Positions 16,801-27,301 of a DNA stretch of 64,000 nucleotides are shown here, piece after piece (within the stretch, counting starts at the first letter, position 1; every line of letters starts with the position of its first letter). The translations under genes and the position numbers were made by a program. Below the pieces are notes generated by a model. That model made no database searches. It was given only the letters and a program-made list of their open reading frames with translations, and was not told the DNA's origin. This DNA is from Cyanobium sp. Aljojuca 7A6 (lineage in GTDB: Bacteria; Cyanobacteriota; Cyanobacteriia; PCC-6307; Cyanobiaceae), in the NCBI RefSeq assembly GCF_024346455.1, contig NZ_JAGQCY010000011.1:50255-114254 (forward strand). Direction: 5' to 3'.

Positions 16801-18687
16801 GTCGTGGTCCACAAGGGTGCGACGGTTGTCGAGCAACTCGGGGCTCACCAGGCCGATCGCACCCAGCCAGCCGTCAGTGGCCTGGTTGGCAGCGGAGGTG
16901 AGCGGCAGGGTGTCGGTGGCACCGCGCAGGTCCACCTCAAACACATGCTTGAAACCGGTGAGGCTGCGGCTGCTGTCGCGCTCCAACACCAGGAACACAC
17001 CACGGGCGGCGTCGAAGGCGACATCGCCGATCTTGTCCTGGCCGGCGCGGCCACTGAGCAGATAGAGGTGCTCCTTGACCGGGGCACCGGTGGCGGGGTC
17101 AATGGCCAGGATGCGGGTCAGTTCCGAGCGGCTGCGGCCTTCGGTGACGCCGTCCCCGTTGGCGTCCACATCCAGGGGGCTCTGCATGAAGGCATAGAGC
17201 AGGCCGTCGGTGGGGTTGAAGGCCATGCCCTCAATGCCGCGGTTGGCCCAGCGGTTGCCGTAGATGGCCGGCAGGCTGTCGATCGTTTCGGCGCCGATCG
17301 GGGTGGCGCCGCCCACGTTGTGCTGGGCCGCAAGCTGAGCCTTCTGGCCGGCGGGGATGTAGCGCTGGATCAGGTTGCCGCTGACCGCATCAAAGATGGA
17401 AATCTGGCCCCGGTATTCATCCCCCACAGCGAACACCTGGCGGGCGGCGCCGCCGATGTTGAGGCTGAACAGGGAGACGGTTTCCGAGTCGATGCCAAAC
17501 GGGTCGTAGCTGAGCGGGGCGTTGACAGCATCGATTGGCACATCGTCCTTGATCGCCAGCTGGGGCAGGCCGGTGAGGGGGGTGCCGTCGGGGCGGTTAA
17601 GGCCAATGCGGTCGAGCTCGGTGACGGCGCCAGTGGCGCGATTCATGCCCAGCTTGTAGATGGTGGGCTGGAAATCAGGATCGAGAAACTGACGCTGCCC
17701 AGCGATCAGATCGCCGTTGGGGCCGCGATCGGTGATGGAATAATAAACATCCAGCTCCGTGCCATTGACCGTTTCCTTGCCGGCGAAGAACAGGCCGGAA
17801 AGACCACCAGCCAGCACGCCAACGGGCTGGTTCTCGGCACCAGCCGCATACTCCAGCTCATAGTTGAAATTCTCGGCGCTGGCAACGCCGCGGGACCAAT
17901 CCTTGATTCCGGCGGAGAAGATGGTGCTGATCACCGGCGCTGTGCCGCGCAGATCAAGCACGGCGATGGCGTTGTTCTCCTGCAGGGAGATCCAGGCGGT
18001 GTTGCCATCGGCGCTGATAGCGATCGCCTCCGGCTCGATGTCCTGGGCCACTGTGGTGGTCATCCGGCGGGTGCCGATGCGCACGCCGCGGTTGATCAAT
18101 TCCTCGCGGCGGTTTTCCCAGGCTTCAAAACCCACGCTCTGCACATTGGCGGCCGTGGGAGCCAGAGGTGTGGCCGCCAGGTAGCCGCTGGTGTCGATCA
18201 GGGAGATCGAACCAACCGGATCAATGGTGTACAGAGAATTCGGCTCTCCTTCATTGGTCACCAGCAGCTTGGTGCCGTCGCTGCTGAACTTGACCATGTC
18301 GGGCAGGGAGCCCACGGTCACGGTGCTGAGGTGAACGGGCAGTGCAGGGTTGCTCAGGTCATAGAACTGCACGAAGCCGGGGTCCGTCTTGACCGCGTTC
18401 TGCACCGCAATGGCGAGCAGATTGCCGAACACCGCCACGCTTTGGAGGGTTTCACCATTGCCGGTGGAGGTGGCCCGTGCAACAGCAAGTGGGATGGCGG
18501 GATTGCGCAGATCGGAAACAACAATCGCTCCAGATCCACCACCGACGGTGTAGAGAAAACCAGTCGTTGGGTTGTAGGCAGAGATTTCAGCGTTGGCCCC
18601 AAGACTCCCCAGTGAAATCACTCCATTTGTCGCCTGGATGAAGGGATCCAGTGCGGAAAAGGTGAGAGCCATTGAAATCAGCTGCAT
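12493..18687 (-). CDS. Giant secreted phytase-like/5'-nucleotidase protein with choice-of-anchor I propeller
   Basis: A 2,064-residue protein. Rough domain order: first part of a choice-of-anchor I beta-propeller (20-263; DIEPEAIAISADGNTAWISL); an esterase-like-phytase domain (about 264-700; YYSITDRGPNGD, KPEGLTIRDDGALVINYDND); the rest of the anchor-I propeller (700-970; SSDRDVDG, EGDSREYE); a UshA-like metallophosphatase/5'-nucleotidase (973-1603; FHLADQEG, AFGNHEFDQGT, and the nucleotide domain with GNLTADANL and SLKNGGGIRN); and the shared cadherin/RTX module (1604-2064). No signal peptide is seen; type I secretion is likely from the RTX repeats. It probably dephosphorylates nucleotides and inositol or sugar phosphates outside the cell. 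The start is ATG 18685-18687 or ATG 18670-18672 (MALTFSAL); neither has a clear ribosome binding site. A Pho-box-like array lies just upstream. Confidence 0.88.
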   Translation of the reverse strand: MQLISMALTFSALDPFIQATNGVISLGSLGANAEISAYNPTTGFLYTVGGGSGAIVVSDLRNPAIPLAVARATSTGNGETLQSVAVFGNLLAIAVQNAVKTDPGFVQFYDLSNPALPVHLSTVTVGSLPDMVKFSSDGTKLLVTNEGEPNSLYTIDPVGSISLIDTSGYLAATPLAPTAANVQSVGFEAWENRREELINRGVRIGTRRMTTTVAQDIEPEAIAISADGNTAWISLQENNAIAVLDLRGTAPVISTIFSAGIKDWSRGVASAENFNYELEYAAGAENQPVGVLAGGLSGLFFAGKETVNGTELDVYYSITDRGPNGDLIAGQRQFLDPDFQPTIYKLGMNRATGAVTELDRIGLNRPDGTPLTGLPQLAIKDDVPIDAVNAPLSYDPFGIDSETVSLFSLNIGGAARQVFAVGDEYRGQISIFDAVSGNLIQRYIPAGQKAQLAAQHNVGGATPIGAETIDSLPAIYGNRWANRGIEGMAFNPTDGLLYAFMQSPLDVDANGDGVTEGRSRSELTRILAIDPATGAPVKEHLYLLSGRAGQDKIGDVAFDAARGVFLVLERDSSRSLTGFKHVFEVDLRGATDTLPLTSAANQATDGWLGAIGLVSPELLDNRRTLVDHDSNPATPTIFSLSSADALAAAGIRLAHKIELFNLPSIGGSLAFDKPEGLTIRDDGALVINYDNDFGTEGASGNTITVVSFDGAGFDSSDRDVDGTDVGGNQYRPVSGLPLYGLTMPDGIAAFTDAQGRNFLLAVGEGDSREYEPDQGNIWFDLSRANSAAPVRDGTTPFRDHPGVAALNAAFAASTGISRTRLNLLNDYGDIDGDGLIDKPFSIGSRSLRIFDDQGNVVFDSSSALEELANSLGLMASNRDDDKGTEPEMVEIATVAGRTYAFVALERTTTSVAAIFEITDPYNVAAVDPLVFPGSDRIEGITFLRSAAGEPAGVVASSEGNDVVSITSAAPLAAGSAFKLQLFHLADQEGAISALENAPRLSGVLNALRAQDIDLDGIPGFTNTLTLSSGDAWIPGLFYGASAQVYGAVGRGDVLIQNALGVQAIAFGNHEFDQGTAVVRDLIRPNAAEGYPGTAFPYLSGNLNFVTDANLASLVVPAGQAPRPNSITSSVVFDVNGETVGVVGATTPWLRTISSPGNVGIAPAGFSGIPTAADLDALAAEIQTDVDALIAANPGLNKVILLAHMQQISIEQALAERLRHVDIIVAGGSNTRLFDSDDVARPGDSVQGPYPIIKTDADGKPVAVVNTDGTYQYLGRLVLDFDSQGVIIPESYDPTISGAFRTDAAGVAALNAEAFIDARVQEVVDNLRAVIVSQESEWFGVSEVFLNGNRNPGVRSEETNFGNLTADANLAYARQIDSTVLVSLKNGGGIRNSIGQSVIPTGSVDGVPDLLPTAAVFDAQGNVVKPEGGISRNDIANALSFNNGLSLVSVTPGELKALIEHGIAAGVNQGRFPQVGGLAFSYDLSRPAGSRVVNLAIQDDAGNDLDVVVRNGSVVGDPTRSIRMVTLDFLASGGDGYPFASLTNPNRVNITEAGAPRTGVATFAANGSEQDALAEFLAANHSPANPFTAADTPAALDRRLQNLSVRGDSVIDPVITLTGGAVLENLPADTLVGELSAIDPDGSDTFSFSFAPNGNPGDLFRLDGDRLLTTAPLDFEAAATLGLTLRVTDGDGTRYDRPFTITVTDLAEGSAVQAAEINAPGFSITNGVGGNPQGSVPSGRPLATGSLGSVQTAPITLPGESEPRARIENTSYWNSLKTLTLGADYWNSSLGSDLLVANFVDVRWDLSTAPSLDFDLQVVGAKRGAIDFGGGDDTLTWLFHSDGAARSNTATVSGGEGNDVLRFAAVGSSDLDDVLLADNGRPAGNGSQWNATYDGRFSTAFANGGEGDDRIETEGNVRLQADGGEGDDILIGARRNDRLIGGLGEDTLIGGGDDGSFRYTGRGSGRRVVVSGGDLIDLQAPGGGGDGAADTVIYDLADGGVDRVRGFEAGLDRLQVIGGLGTAQVTEFGNGTFVSFSGRPLQGVLLEGVRGLSVGGAGDDIDLLA

Positions 18688-18720
18688 TCAGCTTAAACCT
18701 GACAGCAGCGGCCTCATGCC

Positions 18721-18750
18721 AGGTTAAGCCCTGACAAATTCATGTTGAAG
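18721..18750 (-). promoter_or_regulatory. Pho-box-like repeat array upstream of the giant phosphatase genes
   Basis: On the minus strand the sequence reads CTTCAACA-TGA-ATTTGTCA-GGG-CTTAACCT, three 8-mers spaced by 3 bases (11-base period). The last is a perfect match to the cyanobacterial Pho-box half-site CTTAACCT bound by PhoB/SphR; the first matches at five of eight positions and the middle one poorly. The array lies 34-49 bases upstream of the two candidate starts of giant gene 2. The CTTAACCT unit also forms an inverted repeat with CTTAAACCTG at 18692-18701 of the plus strand. No convincing -10 element was found. Confidence 0.5.
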
Positions 18751-19132
18751 AGCTGGGGGCCATTAGCTTGCCCACTACGCGCCCAGGTGTTCGGGGCGAC
18801 GTACGCGCTGCTCACTCCATACCCTTAGGAGCCCAGGCCCTGTTACCAGCCTCTCCTCAGCCGTCCGCCCCTCTGCCTGGCGCTGTGATCATGGTCAATC
18901 TCGTCGCGAACAGCGCGAGTATGTGGCCGTTGGCTATGCCAATGCTCGTTACTTTCTCGCTTCTCGCTGTCAACTGACAGGCGGCTTGTTGCTTCCACTG
19001 ATGGCAACCAGGAACAGGGCCTGGGAAAGAAACGCACCGATGGACCAGGGAACAATGACCCAGTTCCCTCAGGAACAATTCAGGGGCAGCTCAAGATGGG
19101 AGCATCGCTCTGAGCCGAAGCGCTGAGTGACC

Positions 19133-19375
19133 ATGGGGACGATCAACACATCCATGCTGCTGGCCAGTGTGCTGCTGCTGATCGGCATCGCCTCGGGTAA
19201 GTTCTCGGCCCGGCTTGGCGTGCCTGAGCTGGTGCTGATTCTCTTCGACGGCGGTTTGCGCACATCCTTGATGAGCGTGCGGCGTGTCTGGAGGCAGGCC
19301 CTGTCCCTCTCCACGGTGGGTGTATGACTCACCTCGGCCATCACCGGCCTGGCAGCGAGCTGGGTTCTGGATCTG
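19133..19375 (+). pseudogene. Broken K+/H+ antiporter gene (NhaP2/CvrA type)
   Basis: Reading from the ATG at 19133 gives MGTINTSMLLASVLLLIGIA and FSARLGVPELVLILFDGG, then SVRRVWRQALSLSTVGV, a TGA stop at 19327-19329, and in the same frame LTSAITGLAASWVLDLPER. This is the N-terminus of a CPA1-type NhaP2/CvrA antiporter. Compared with the family, about 45 residues are missing between ARLGVP and LILFDGG, a stop codon interrupts the frame, and everything after the third or fourth span is gone. It is convergent with the KefB-like gene. The rest of 18751-19132 contains nothing I can identify. Confidence 0.75.
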
Positions 19376-19417
19376 CCAGAGCGGCATCGTGCGGGTCACC
19401 ACAACAGCAGGCGAGGT

Positions 19418-21076
19418 TCAAACCGAACCTTGAGCTTGCAGTTCCAGCAGGTCGGCAACAATCAGCTCAGCCGCCCGCTCGGCAGCATCCAGAAAGGGCA
19501 GCAGGGTGCGCTGGGCACCCAGGGATTCCAGCCGGGCCACCTCCGCTTCGTTGTGGGCCGTGGCGATGAAATGGCCGCGAAACCCTGCCGTCTGCAAGCC
19601 GTGGCTGATGGCCGCATTGGCCTCCAGGGACGGAAGGGTGCTCACCACGACCGTGGCCGAGGAGAGCGGCAGGGAGGCGGTGAACTCCGGATCCTCGGAA
19701 TCGCCGTACTGAACGGGCACGCCTTCGGCGGCGGCCTGGCGCAGGGCCTGGGGATCGAAGTCGACACCAAGGAGCGAGAGGTTGTGGGGTCGCAGCTGGC
19801 GCTGGATGGCGCCGCCGAATCGGCCCAGGCCCAGCAGAATCACGTCGACCCTTGCCGGCCCAGAGGAGCCGCCGGCGATTTCGCTGAAGGGACGGGCCCG
19901 CTCCAGCAGCCGCAACGGTTGCTGCAGCCATTGGTAGAGGGGATCAGAACCCAGGATCATGTAAGTGGAGAGCCCGATGGTGATCACCCCCACCAGGGTG
20001 ATCAAGCTCACTTCGGCTTCTCCGATCTGTCCGAGCTGCATCCCCAGGGCCGCCAGGATCAGCGAGAACTCCGAGATCTGGGCCACGGTGAGCCCAGCCA
20101 GCAGGCCTGTCCGGCGCCGGTAGCCCATGACGCCCATGATCGCCACCACGATCAACGGGTTGCCCACCAGCACAAACAGCGACAGCACCAGCGCTGGCCA
20201 GAGCTGCACACCCGCCGCAGCGAGGTTGAGGCCCGAGCCCAGGTCGATGAAAAAGAACAGCAGCAGGAAATCCCTCAGGCCGGTGAGCCGGGAAGCAATC
20301 GCCTCGCGGTAGGAGGTTGAGGCGATCGACACGCCCCCCAGGAAGGCCCCCACCTCCTTGCTGAAGTTCACCCCATCGGCGAGGGCCGCCAGCCCCACCG
20401 CCCAGGCCACGGCAAACAGCACCAGCAACTCCTGGTTCTGGGCCAACCGGCCCAGCAGCGGCGGCATCACCCAGCGCATGGTGGCGGCGGTGCCCAGCAC
20501 GAACGCCGTGCCCACCAACAGCAGGCGGATGGCCTGGGCCGCGATCCCCCCCGATCCAGCCGCCGTGAAGGAGGTGAGCAGGATCATCGCCAGGATGACG
20601 GCCATGTCCTGCACCACAAGGAATCCCACCGCAATCCGACCGTGCAGGGAGTCGATCTCCCCCTTGTCGGAGAGCAACTTGACGATGATGATCGTGCTCG
20701 AGAAGGTGAGACAGACGGCGATGTAGATCGCCTTCACTGGCGCAAACCCCAACCCCAGGGCCAGCAGGAAGCCAAACAGCGAGGTGAACACGATCTGGCC
20801 CAGCCCTGTGGCCAGGGCCACCGGGCCCACCGAGCGAATCAAGCCCACGTCGAGCTTGAGGCCCACCACAAACAACAGCACCGAGATGCCGATGCTGGAG
20901 AGCAGCTTGAGCTCACTGCCGCCGGAGGCCCACCCCAGCACAGCCGGCCCCACCACGATGCCGGTGAGGATGTAACCGATGATCAGCGGCTGGCGCAGCT
21001 TCAACGCGGCGATGCCAATGACAGCGGCGATCATCAGGATCGCGGCCAGCTCGTGAAAGGTGGTGTTGAAGGTCAT
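19418..21076 (-). CDS. KefB-type monovalent cation:proton antiporter (CPA2 family)
   Basis: A 552-residue protein from the ATG at 21074-21076 (MTFNTTFHELAAIL). About 12 hydrophobic spans fill residues 1-390, with LIIGYILTGIVVGPAVLGW and FLGGVSIASTSYR typical of CPA2 Na+/H+ or K+/H+ exchangers. The C-terminal 145 residues form a TrkA-N/RCK-type nucleotide-binding domain (VDVILLGLGRFGGAIQRQL, an acidic residue after the next strand, YGDSEDPEF), which usually gates the channel by NAD(H) or similar ligands. It probably exports K+ or Na+ in exchange for H+. An in-frame ATG at 21172 exists, but the extra 32 residues are not antiporter-like. It is divergent from the P-type ATPase with 166 bp between starts, so joint control is plausible. 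Confidence 0.88.
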   Translation of the reverse strand: MTFNTTFHELAAILMIAAVIGIAALKLRQPLIIGYILTGIVVGPAVLGWASGGSELKLLSSIGISVLLFVVGLKLDVGLIRSVGPVALATGLGQIVFTSLFGFLLALGLGFAPVKAIYIAVCLTFSSTIIIVKLLSDKGEIDSLHGRIAVGFLVVQDMAVILAMILLTSFTAAGSGGIAAQAIRLLLVGTAFVLGTAATMRWVMPPLLGRLAQNQELLVLFAVAWAVGLAALADGVNFSKEVGAFLGGVSIASTSYREAIASRLTGLRDFLLLFFFIDLGSGLNLAAAGVQLWPALVLSLFVLVGNPLIVVAIMGVMGYRRRTGLLAGLTVAQISEFSLILAALGMQLGQIGEAEVSLITLVGVITIGLSTYMILGSDPLYQWLQQPLRLLERARPFSEIAGGSSGPARVDVILLGLGRFGGAIQRQLRPHNLSLLGVDFDPQALRQAAAEGVPVQYGDSEDPEFTASLPLSSATVVVSTLPSLEANAAISHGLQTAGFRGHFIATAHNEAEVARLESLGAQRTLLPFLDAAERAAELIVADLLELQAQGSV

Positions 21077-21242
21077 CACGGGTCTCCGCCTTGGGGCCAT
21101 CAACGCCTCCATCCAAGCGCCTGTCCAGCCAATCCCATGTCCGGGGTGCGCTGGCGAGGCCGCAGGGAGCATCGCTGCTGCACTGGCCGTCAGTCTCCAG
21201 GAAGTGCGCTAAGGCTTGGGTCCAGAACCTGAACCTCCCCAG

Positions 21243-23954
<2,712 letters not shown>

Positions 23955-24190
23955 AATCAGACCATGACCAGCGCAGTGCGTGGCGATGACAAACCAGATC
24001 AGATCCAGGGTTGGAAAGCAGCACACCGGCCTCTCAAGGCGGATGGGCACGATCAGCAGGAGACCCCCACAAGACGTGCCGTAGCCGAAAGCCGGGTCAG
24101 CCCTCAGAGCAGCCCAACCACAGAGTGGGGGAAGCCCCAGGACAGATCACGAAACAGACGCCTGGAAAGCGCCATCGACACGGCTCAAGG

Positions 24191-24220
24191 CTTAACCATT
24201 TATTAAACAGATCTGGCTAA
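24191..24220 (+). promoter_or_regulatory. Pho box upstream of pstC
   Basis: CTTAACCA-TTT-ATTAAACA-GAT-CTGGCTAA: two good copies and one weak copy of the 8-base PhoB/SphR half-site spaced by 3 bases, the layout described for cyanobacterial Pho boxes. A GAAGGAG ribosome-binding-like stretch follows within 3 bases, leaving little space for a leader. Confidence 0.7.
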
Positions 24221-24245
24221 TTGAAGGAGCAGAACATGAGCTTCC

Positions 24246-25241
24246 ATGGACTCACGACAGCCTCACATCAGCCTGCGTGACCGTCGGCATGTGGAAGGAA
24301 TCACCTCGGCGTTCACACAGCGCCGCAGAACCTGGAACGAAAGGTTTCTTGACCGTGGCTTTCGCTGGCTCGCCATTGGCCTGGCGTCCACGGTTGGCGT
24401 CGTACTGATCGCCATCCTCCTGAGTGTGTTCGGGGGTTCACTTCAGGCCATGGCCGCCTATGGCCTTGGGTTTCTGGTTTCCTCGAGCTGGGATCCCATC
24501 AACGAACAGTACGGAGCGTTCACGGCCATCTATGGAACGCTGGTTACGTCGTTGTTGGCCCTTCTGATCGCCGTGCCATTGGGGGTGGGCTCAGCAGTGT
24601 TCATCACCGAAGAGATTCTCCCTTTCAGCATCAGGAAGATCATCGGTGTCATGGTCGAACTCCTGGCCGCCATTCCGTCCGTCGTGCTGGGGTTGTGGGC
24701 GATCTTCGTGATGGAGCCCGCGCTTCGGCCCGTGCTCAGTGATATCCATCACAAACTGGGCTGGATCCCGCTCTTCAGCACGCAGCCGATGGGACCAGGC
24801 ATGGCTCCTGCCGTGCTGATTCTCGTGGTGATGCTGCTTCCGATCATCACCGCGATCTCCCGAGACACGCTTGATCAAGTGCCGATTGAGCTTCGCTTCG
24901 CGGCCTATGCGGTGGGCAGCAGTCGCTGGCAGTCGATTCTGAAGATCATCATCCCAGCGGCCATCTCCGGCATCGCAGGTGGTGTCCTGCTGGCGCTTGG
25001 GAGGGCCATGGGCGAGACCATGGCGGTCACCATGATCATTGGGAACTCTACAAACTTTTCACCCAGTCTTCTGGCCCCTGGCAACACCATCGCCTCGATG
25101 CTGGCCAATCAGTTTGGCGAGGCCGATGGCCTTCAGGTCTCTGCCCTGATGTATGCAGCGTTTGTGCTCATGGTATTGACACTATTGGTGAATCTCTTAG
25201 CCGAGTACGTGGTCAGAAGGCTGAGGCTTCGATACCACTGA
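24246..25241 (+). CDS. pstC: Phosphate ABC transporter permease PstC
   Basis: A 331-residue inner-membrane permease with six spans after a roughly 40-residue cytoplasmic N-terminus. The ABC permease signature is in AVGSSRWQSILKIIIPAAIS and GGVLLALGRAMGETMAVTMI, with the phosphate-family AAIPSVVLGLWAIFVM. It pairs with PstA to form the channel for phosphate. It heads pstCAB, with pstA 69 bp downstream by the preferred start, and is preceded by a Pho box. The ATG at 24246 has no well-spaced ribosome binding site; the good GAAGGAG at 24223-24229 fits an out-of-frame ATG at 24236 better. No phosphate-binding protein gene (pstS/sphX) is in the window. Confidence 0.93.
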   Translation: MDSRQPHISLRDRRHVEGITSAFTQRRRTWNERFLDRGFRWLAIGLASTVGVVLIAILLSVFGGSLQAMAAYGLGFLVSSSWDPINEQYGAFTAIYGTLVTSLLALLIAVPLGVGSAVFITEEILPFSIRKIIGVMVELLAAIPSVVLGLWAIFVMEPALRPVLSDIHHKLGWIPLFSTQPMGPGMAPAVLILVVMLLPIITAISRDTLDQVPIELRFAAYAVGSSRWQSILKIIIPAAISGIAGGVLLALGRAMGETMAVTMIIGNSTNFSPSLLAPGNTIASMLANQFGEADGLQVSALMYAAFVLMVLTLLVNLLAEYVVRRLRLRYH

Positions 25242-25310
25242 TGGCACGGCACTGGAGCAGTGCTAAAGGCCATCAAACCGCAACGTCGATCCCCTCCAAA
25301 GCTGCCCACC

Positions 25311-26246
25311 ATGGAATCATCAACCCAAAGCAATACTGGCGCCAACTGGAGTACCGACAACCCGCGAGCAGAATTTCAAGACGCACCACTCGCCTATGAT
25401 TTGTTTCTCAAGCACAACCGAGAGGGGATGTTTTACACTCTTCTCTCTGGTGCTTTCGCAGCGATCGCGATTCTACCGATGGTATTGGTGCTTGGCTATG
25501 TGATTTTGAGAGGTGGCTCACTAATGAATGTGGCGCTATTCACCCAACTGCCACCTCCTCCAGGACTGTCCGGGGGTGGCATCGCCAATGCCATTATTGG
25601 CACTTTAGTCGTCACCGGGATTGCCAGCCTGATCGCGATCCCTGTTGGGGTTGGTGGCGGCATCTACCTGGCGGAATACTCCAGCGTCGACCTCTTCTCA
25701 GTGTTTGTACACTACGGGACGAATGTTCTTGCAGGTGTTCCATCAATCATTTGCGGAGTATTCATCTATCTGCTGATTGTTAGTACACGCCTATTGTTTG
25801 GAGAGAGTTTTAGTGCTGTTGCTGGAGGCCTTGCCCTGGCTGTGATCATGATACCCACAGTCATCAAAACAACTGCTGAAGCTCTCAAGCTTGTGGAAGA
25901 CGATCTGCGTTGGGCTGCGATGGCGGTGGGGGCGTCAAAGTTCACGACGATCATGCAGGTGACGGTTCCCGCTGCATTCACTCCCATTGCCACCGGGTCA
26001 CTACTTGGGATTGCCCGTGCGGCTGGTGAAACAGCACCGCTGATCTTTACAGCCATGTTTGCGTTCTTCTGGCCCGAGGGCCTGCTGAGGCCAATCGCTA
26101 CGATGTCAGTCCTCATTTTTAATTACTCGATCATGCCCTATGAGTCCCAAAACCAGCTAGCGTTGGCTGCTTCATTTGTTCTTGTGATGTTCATCCTGGG
26201 GGCCAACCTTCTTGTCCACCAGCTTGGTCGCCTGACGCGAGGCTGA
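25311..26246 (+). CDS. pstA: Phosphate ABC transporter permease PstA
   Basis: A 311-residue permease with six predicted spans (first at [20 protein letters not shown]). Family features are [20 protein letters not shown], the [12 protein letters not shown] segment, and the permease loop [19 protein letters not shown] with [15 protein letters not shown]. It is the partner of PstC. The ATG at 25311 ([10 protein letters not shown]) is chosen; an in-frame GTG at 25260 would add 17 residues but its GGAG lies only two bases away. Codon use is visibly less GC-biased than in most of the window, as in pstC and pstB. Confidence 0.92.
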   Translation: MESSTQSNTGANWSTDNPRAEFQDAPLAYDLFLKHNREGMFYTLLSGAFAAIAILPMVLVLGYVILRGGSLMNVALFTQLPPPPGLSGGGIANAIIGTLVVTGIASLIAIPVGVGGGIYLAEYSSVDLFSVFVHYGTNVLAGVPSIICGVFIYLLIVSTRLLFGESFSAVAGGLALAVIMIPTVIKTTAEALKLVEDDLRWAAMAVGASKFTTIMQVTVPAAFTPIATGSLLGIARAAGETAPLIFTAMFAFFWPEGLLRPIATMSVLIFNYSIMPYESQNQLALAASFVLVMFILGANLLVHQLGRLTRG

Positions 26247-26250
26247 AAGC

Positions 26251-27069
26251 GTGAACAGCCCCAATACCAGTCCAGGAAAGAATGAATCACCAGCCAACTG
26301 CCTTGAATTTGAAGGTGTGACGATCCGATATGGCCAGATTGAAGCCGTCAGGAATGTCAACATGTCGATACCAACTGGCAAGGTGACGGCCTTCATTGGC
26401 CCTTCAGGATGTGGCAAGTCCACAGTCCTCCGAGCGATCAATCGGCTCAATGACCTCATCCCTGGTTGCACACTCAATGGCAGAGTGAGTTTCAAAGGGC
26501 ATGATCTCTATGCGAAACACATTGATCCTGTTCAGCTGAGAAAGCGAATCGGGATGGTTTTTCAGAAGCCAAATCCATTCCCTAAGACCATCTATGAAAA
26601 CATTGCCTATGGTGCGCGCATCAACGGGTTCAGCGGCAACATGGACAGGCTGGTTGAAAACTCACTACGACAAGCTGCTGTGTGGGATGAGTGCAAAGAC
26701 AAATTGGGGGCAAGCGGGCTCTCCTTGAGCGGAGGTCAGCAACAGCGTCTCTGCATCGCAAGAGCACTCTCCATTGCCCCAGAGGTACTGTTGATGGATG
26801 AACCCTGCTCATCTCTTGATCCATTATCGACCAGAAAGATTGAGGATCTGATCCGCACTCTGCGTGGCCGCTATACGGTCGTAATCGTGACTCACAACCT
26901 CCAGCAGGCCTGTCGCATCTCAGACATGGCTGGATTTTTCAACGTCATTCCATCGGAAGATGGGTTTACGAAAGTTGGCGTGATGGAGGAATTCGGGTGC
27001 TCATCTCAGATCTTCAATGCTCCTAAGCAGGAAGCAACCGGAGATTATGTCGCCGGGCTATTCGGCTGA
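26251..27069 (+). CDS. pstB: Phosphate ABC transporter ATP-binding protein PstB
   Basis: A 272-residue ATPase that powers phosphate uptake through PstCA. Walker A is GPSGCGKST (residues 50-58), the Q-loop is in [17 protein letters not shown], the ABC signature is LSGGQQQR (from about 159), Walker B is [12 protein letters not shown] and the switch histidine is in [19 protein letters not shown] is diagnostic for PstB. The start is GTG at 26251, 4 bases after the pstA stop, implying translational coupling. It is the last gene of the operon and converges on psaB. Confidence 0.96.
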   Translation: MNSPNTSPGKNESPANCLEFEGVTIRYGQIEAVRNVNMSIPTGKVTAFIGPSGCGKSTVLRAINRLNDLIPGCTLNGRVSFKGHDLYAKHIDPVQLRKRIGMVFQKPNPFPKTIYENIAYGARINGFSGNMDRLVENSLRQAAVWDECKDKLGASGLSLSGGQQQRLCIARALSIAPEVLLMDEPCSSLDPLSTRKIEDLIRTLRGRYTVVIVTHNLQQACRISDMAGFFNVIPSEDGFTKVGVMEEFGCSSQIFNAPKQEATGDYVAGLFG

Positions 27070-27214
27070 ATCCCTGCCAGCTCAACAGTCGACGCAGACT
27101 CCTGCTTCAACTGCCCCGCTGGCATCATGATCCGAAGCCAGATGGGCAAAGCAAGAAGAGCGGGAATCATGAACACGGATGCCAATCAACAGGCCTTGGA
27201 GGCCTCACAAGACA
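27070..27214. other. Convergent intergenic region between pstB and psaB
   Basis: The stretch contains no credible gene. Two copies of the palindrome AGGCCT near 27191-27205 could pair, but there is no T run, so a pstB terminator is not evident. The psaB terminator follows. Confidence 0.4.
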
Positions 27215-27244
27215 ATAAAAAACCCCCGACGGATACCGGGGGTT
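27215..27244 (-). terminator. Rho-independent terminator of psaAB
   Basis: Read on the minus strand: AACCCCC, a 10-base loop, GGGGGTT, then TTTT and further T/A-rich sequence. It sits about 57 bases after the psaB stop codon and closes the psaA-psaB transcript. Confidence 0.85.
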
Positions 27245-27301
27245 TAGAGGTCCCTCGAAGATTCGAGAAGGGGCGTAGACGGTTGTTCGAGAGCCGGAGG
27301 C

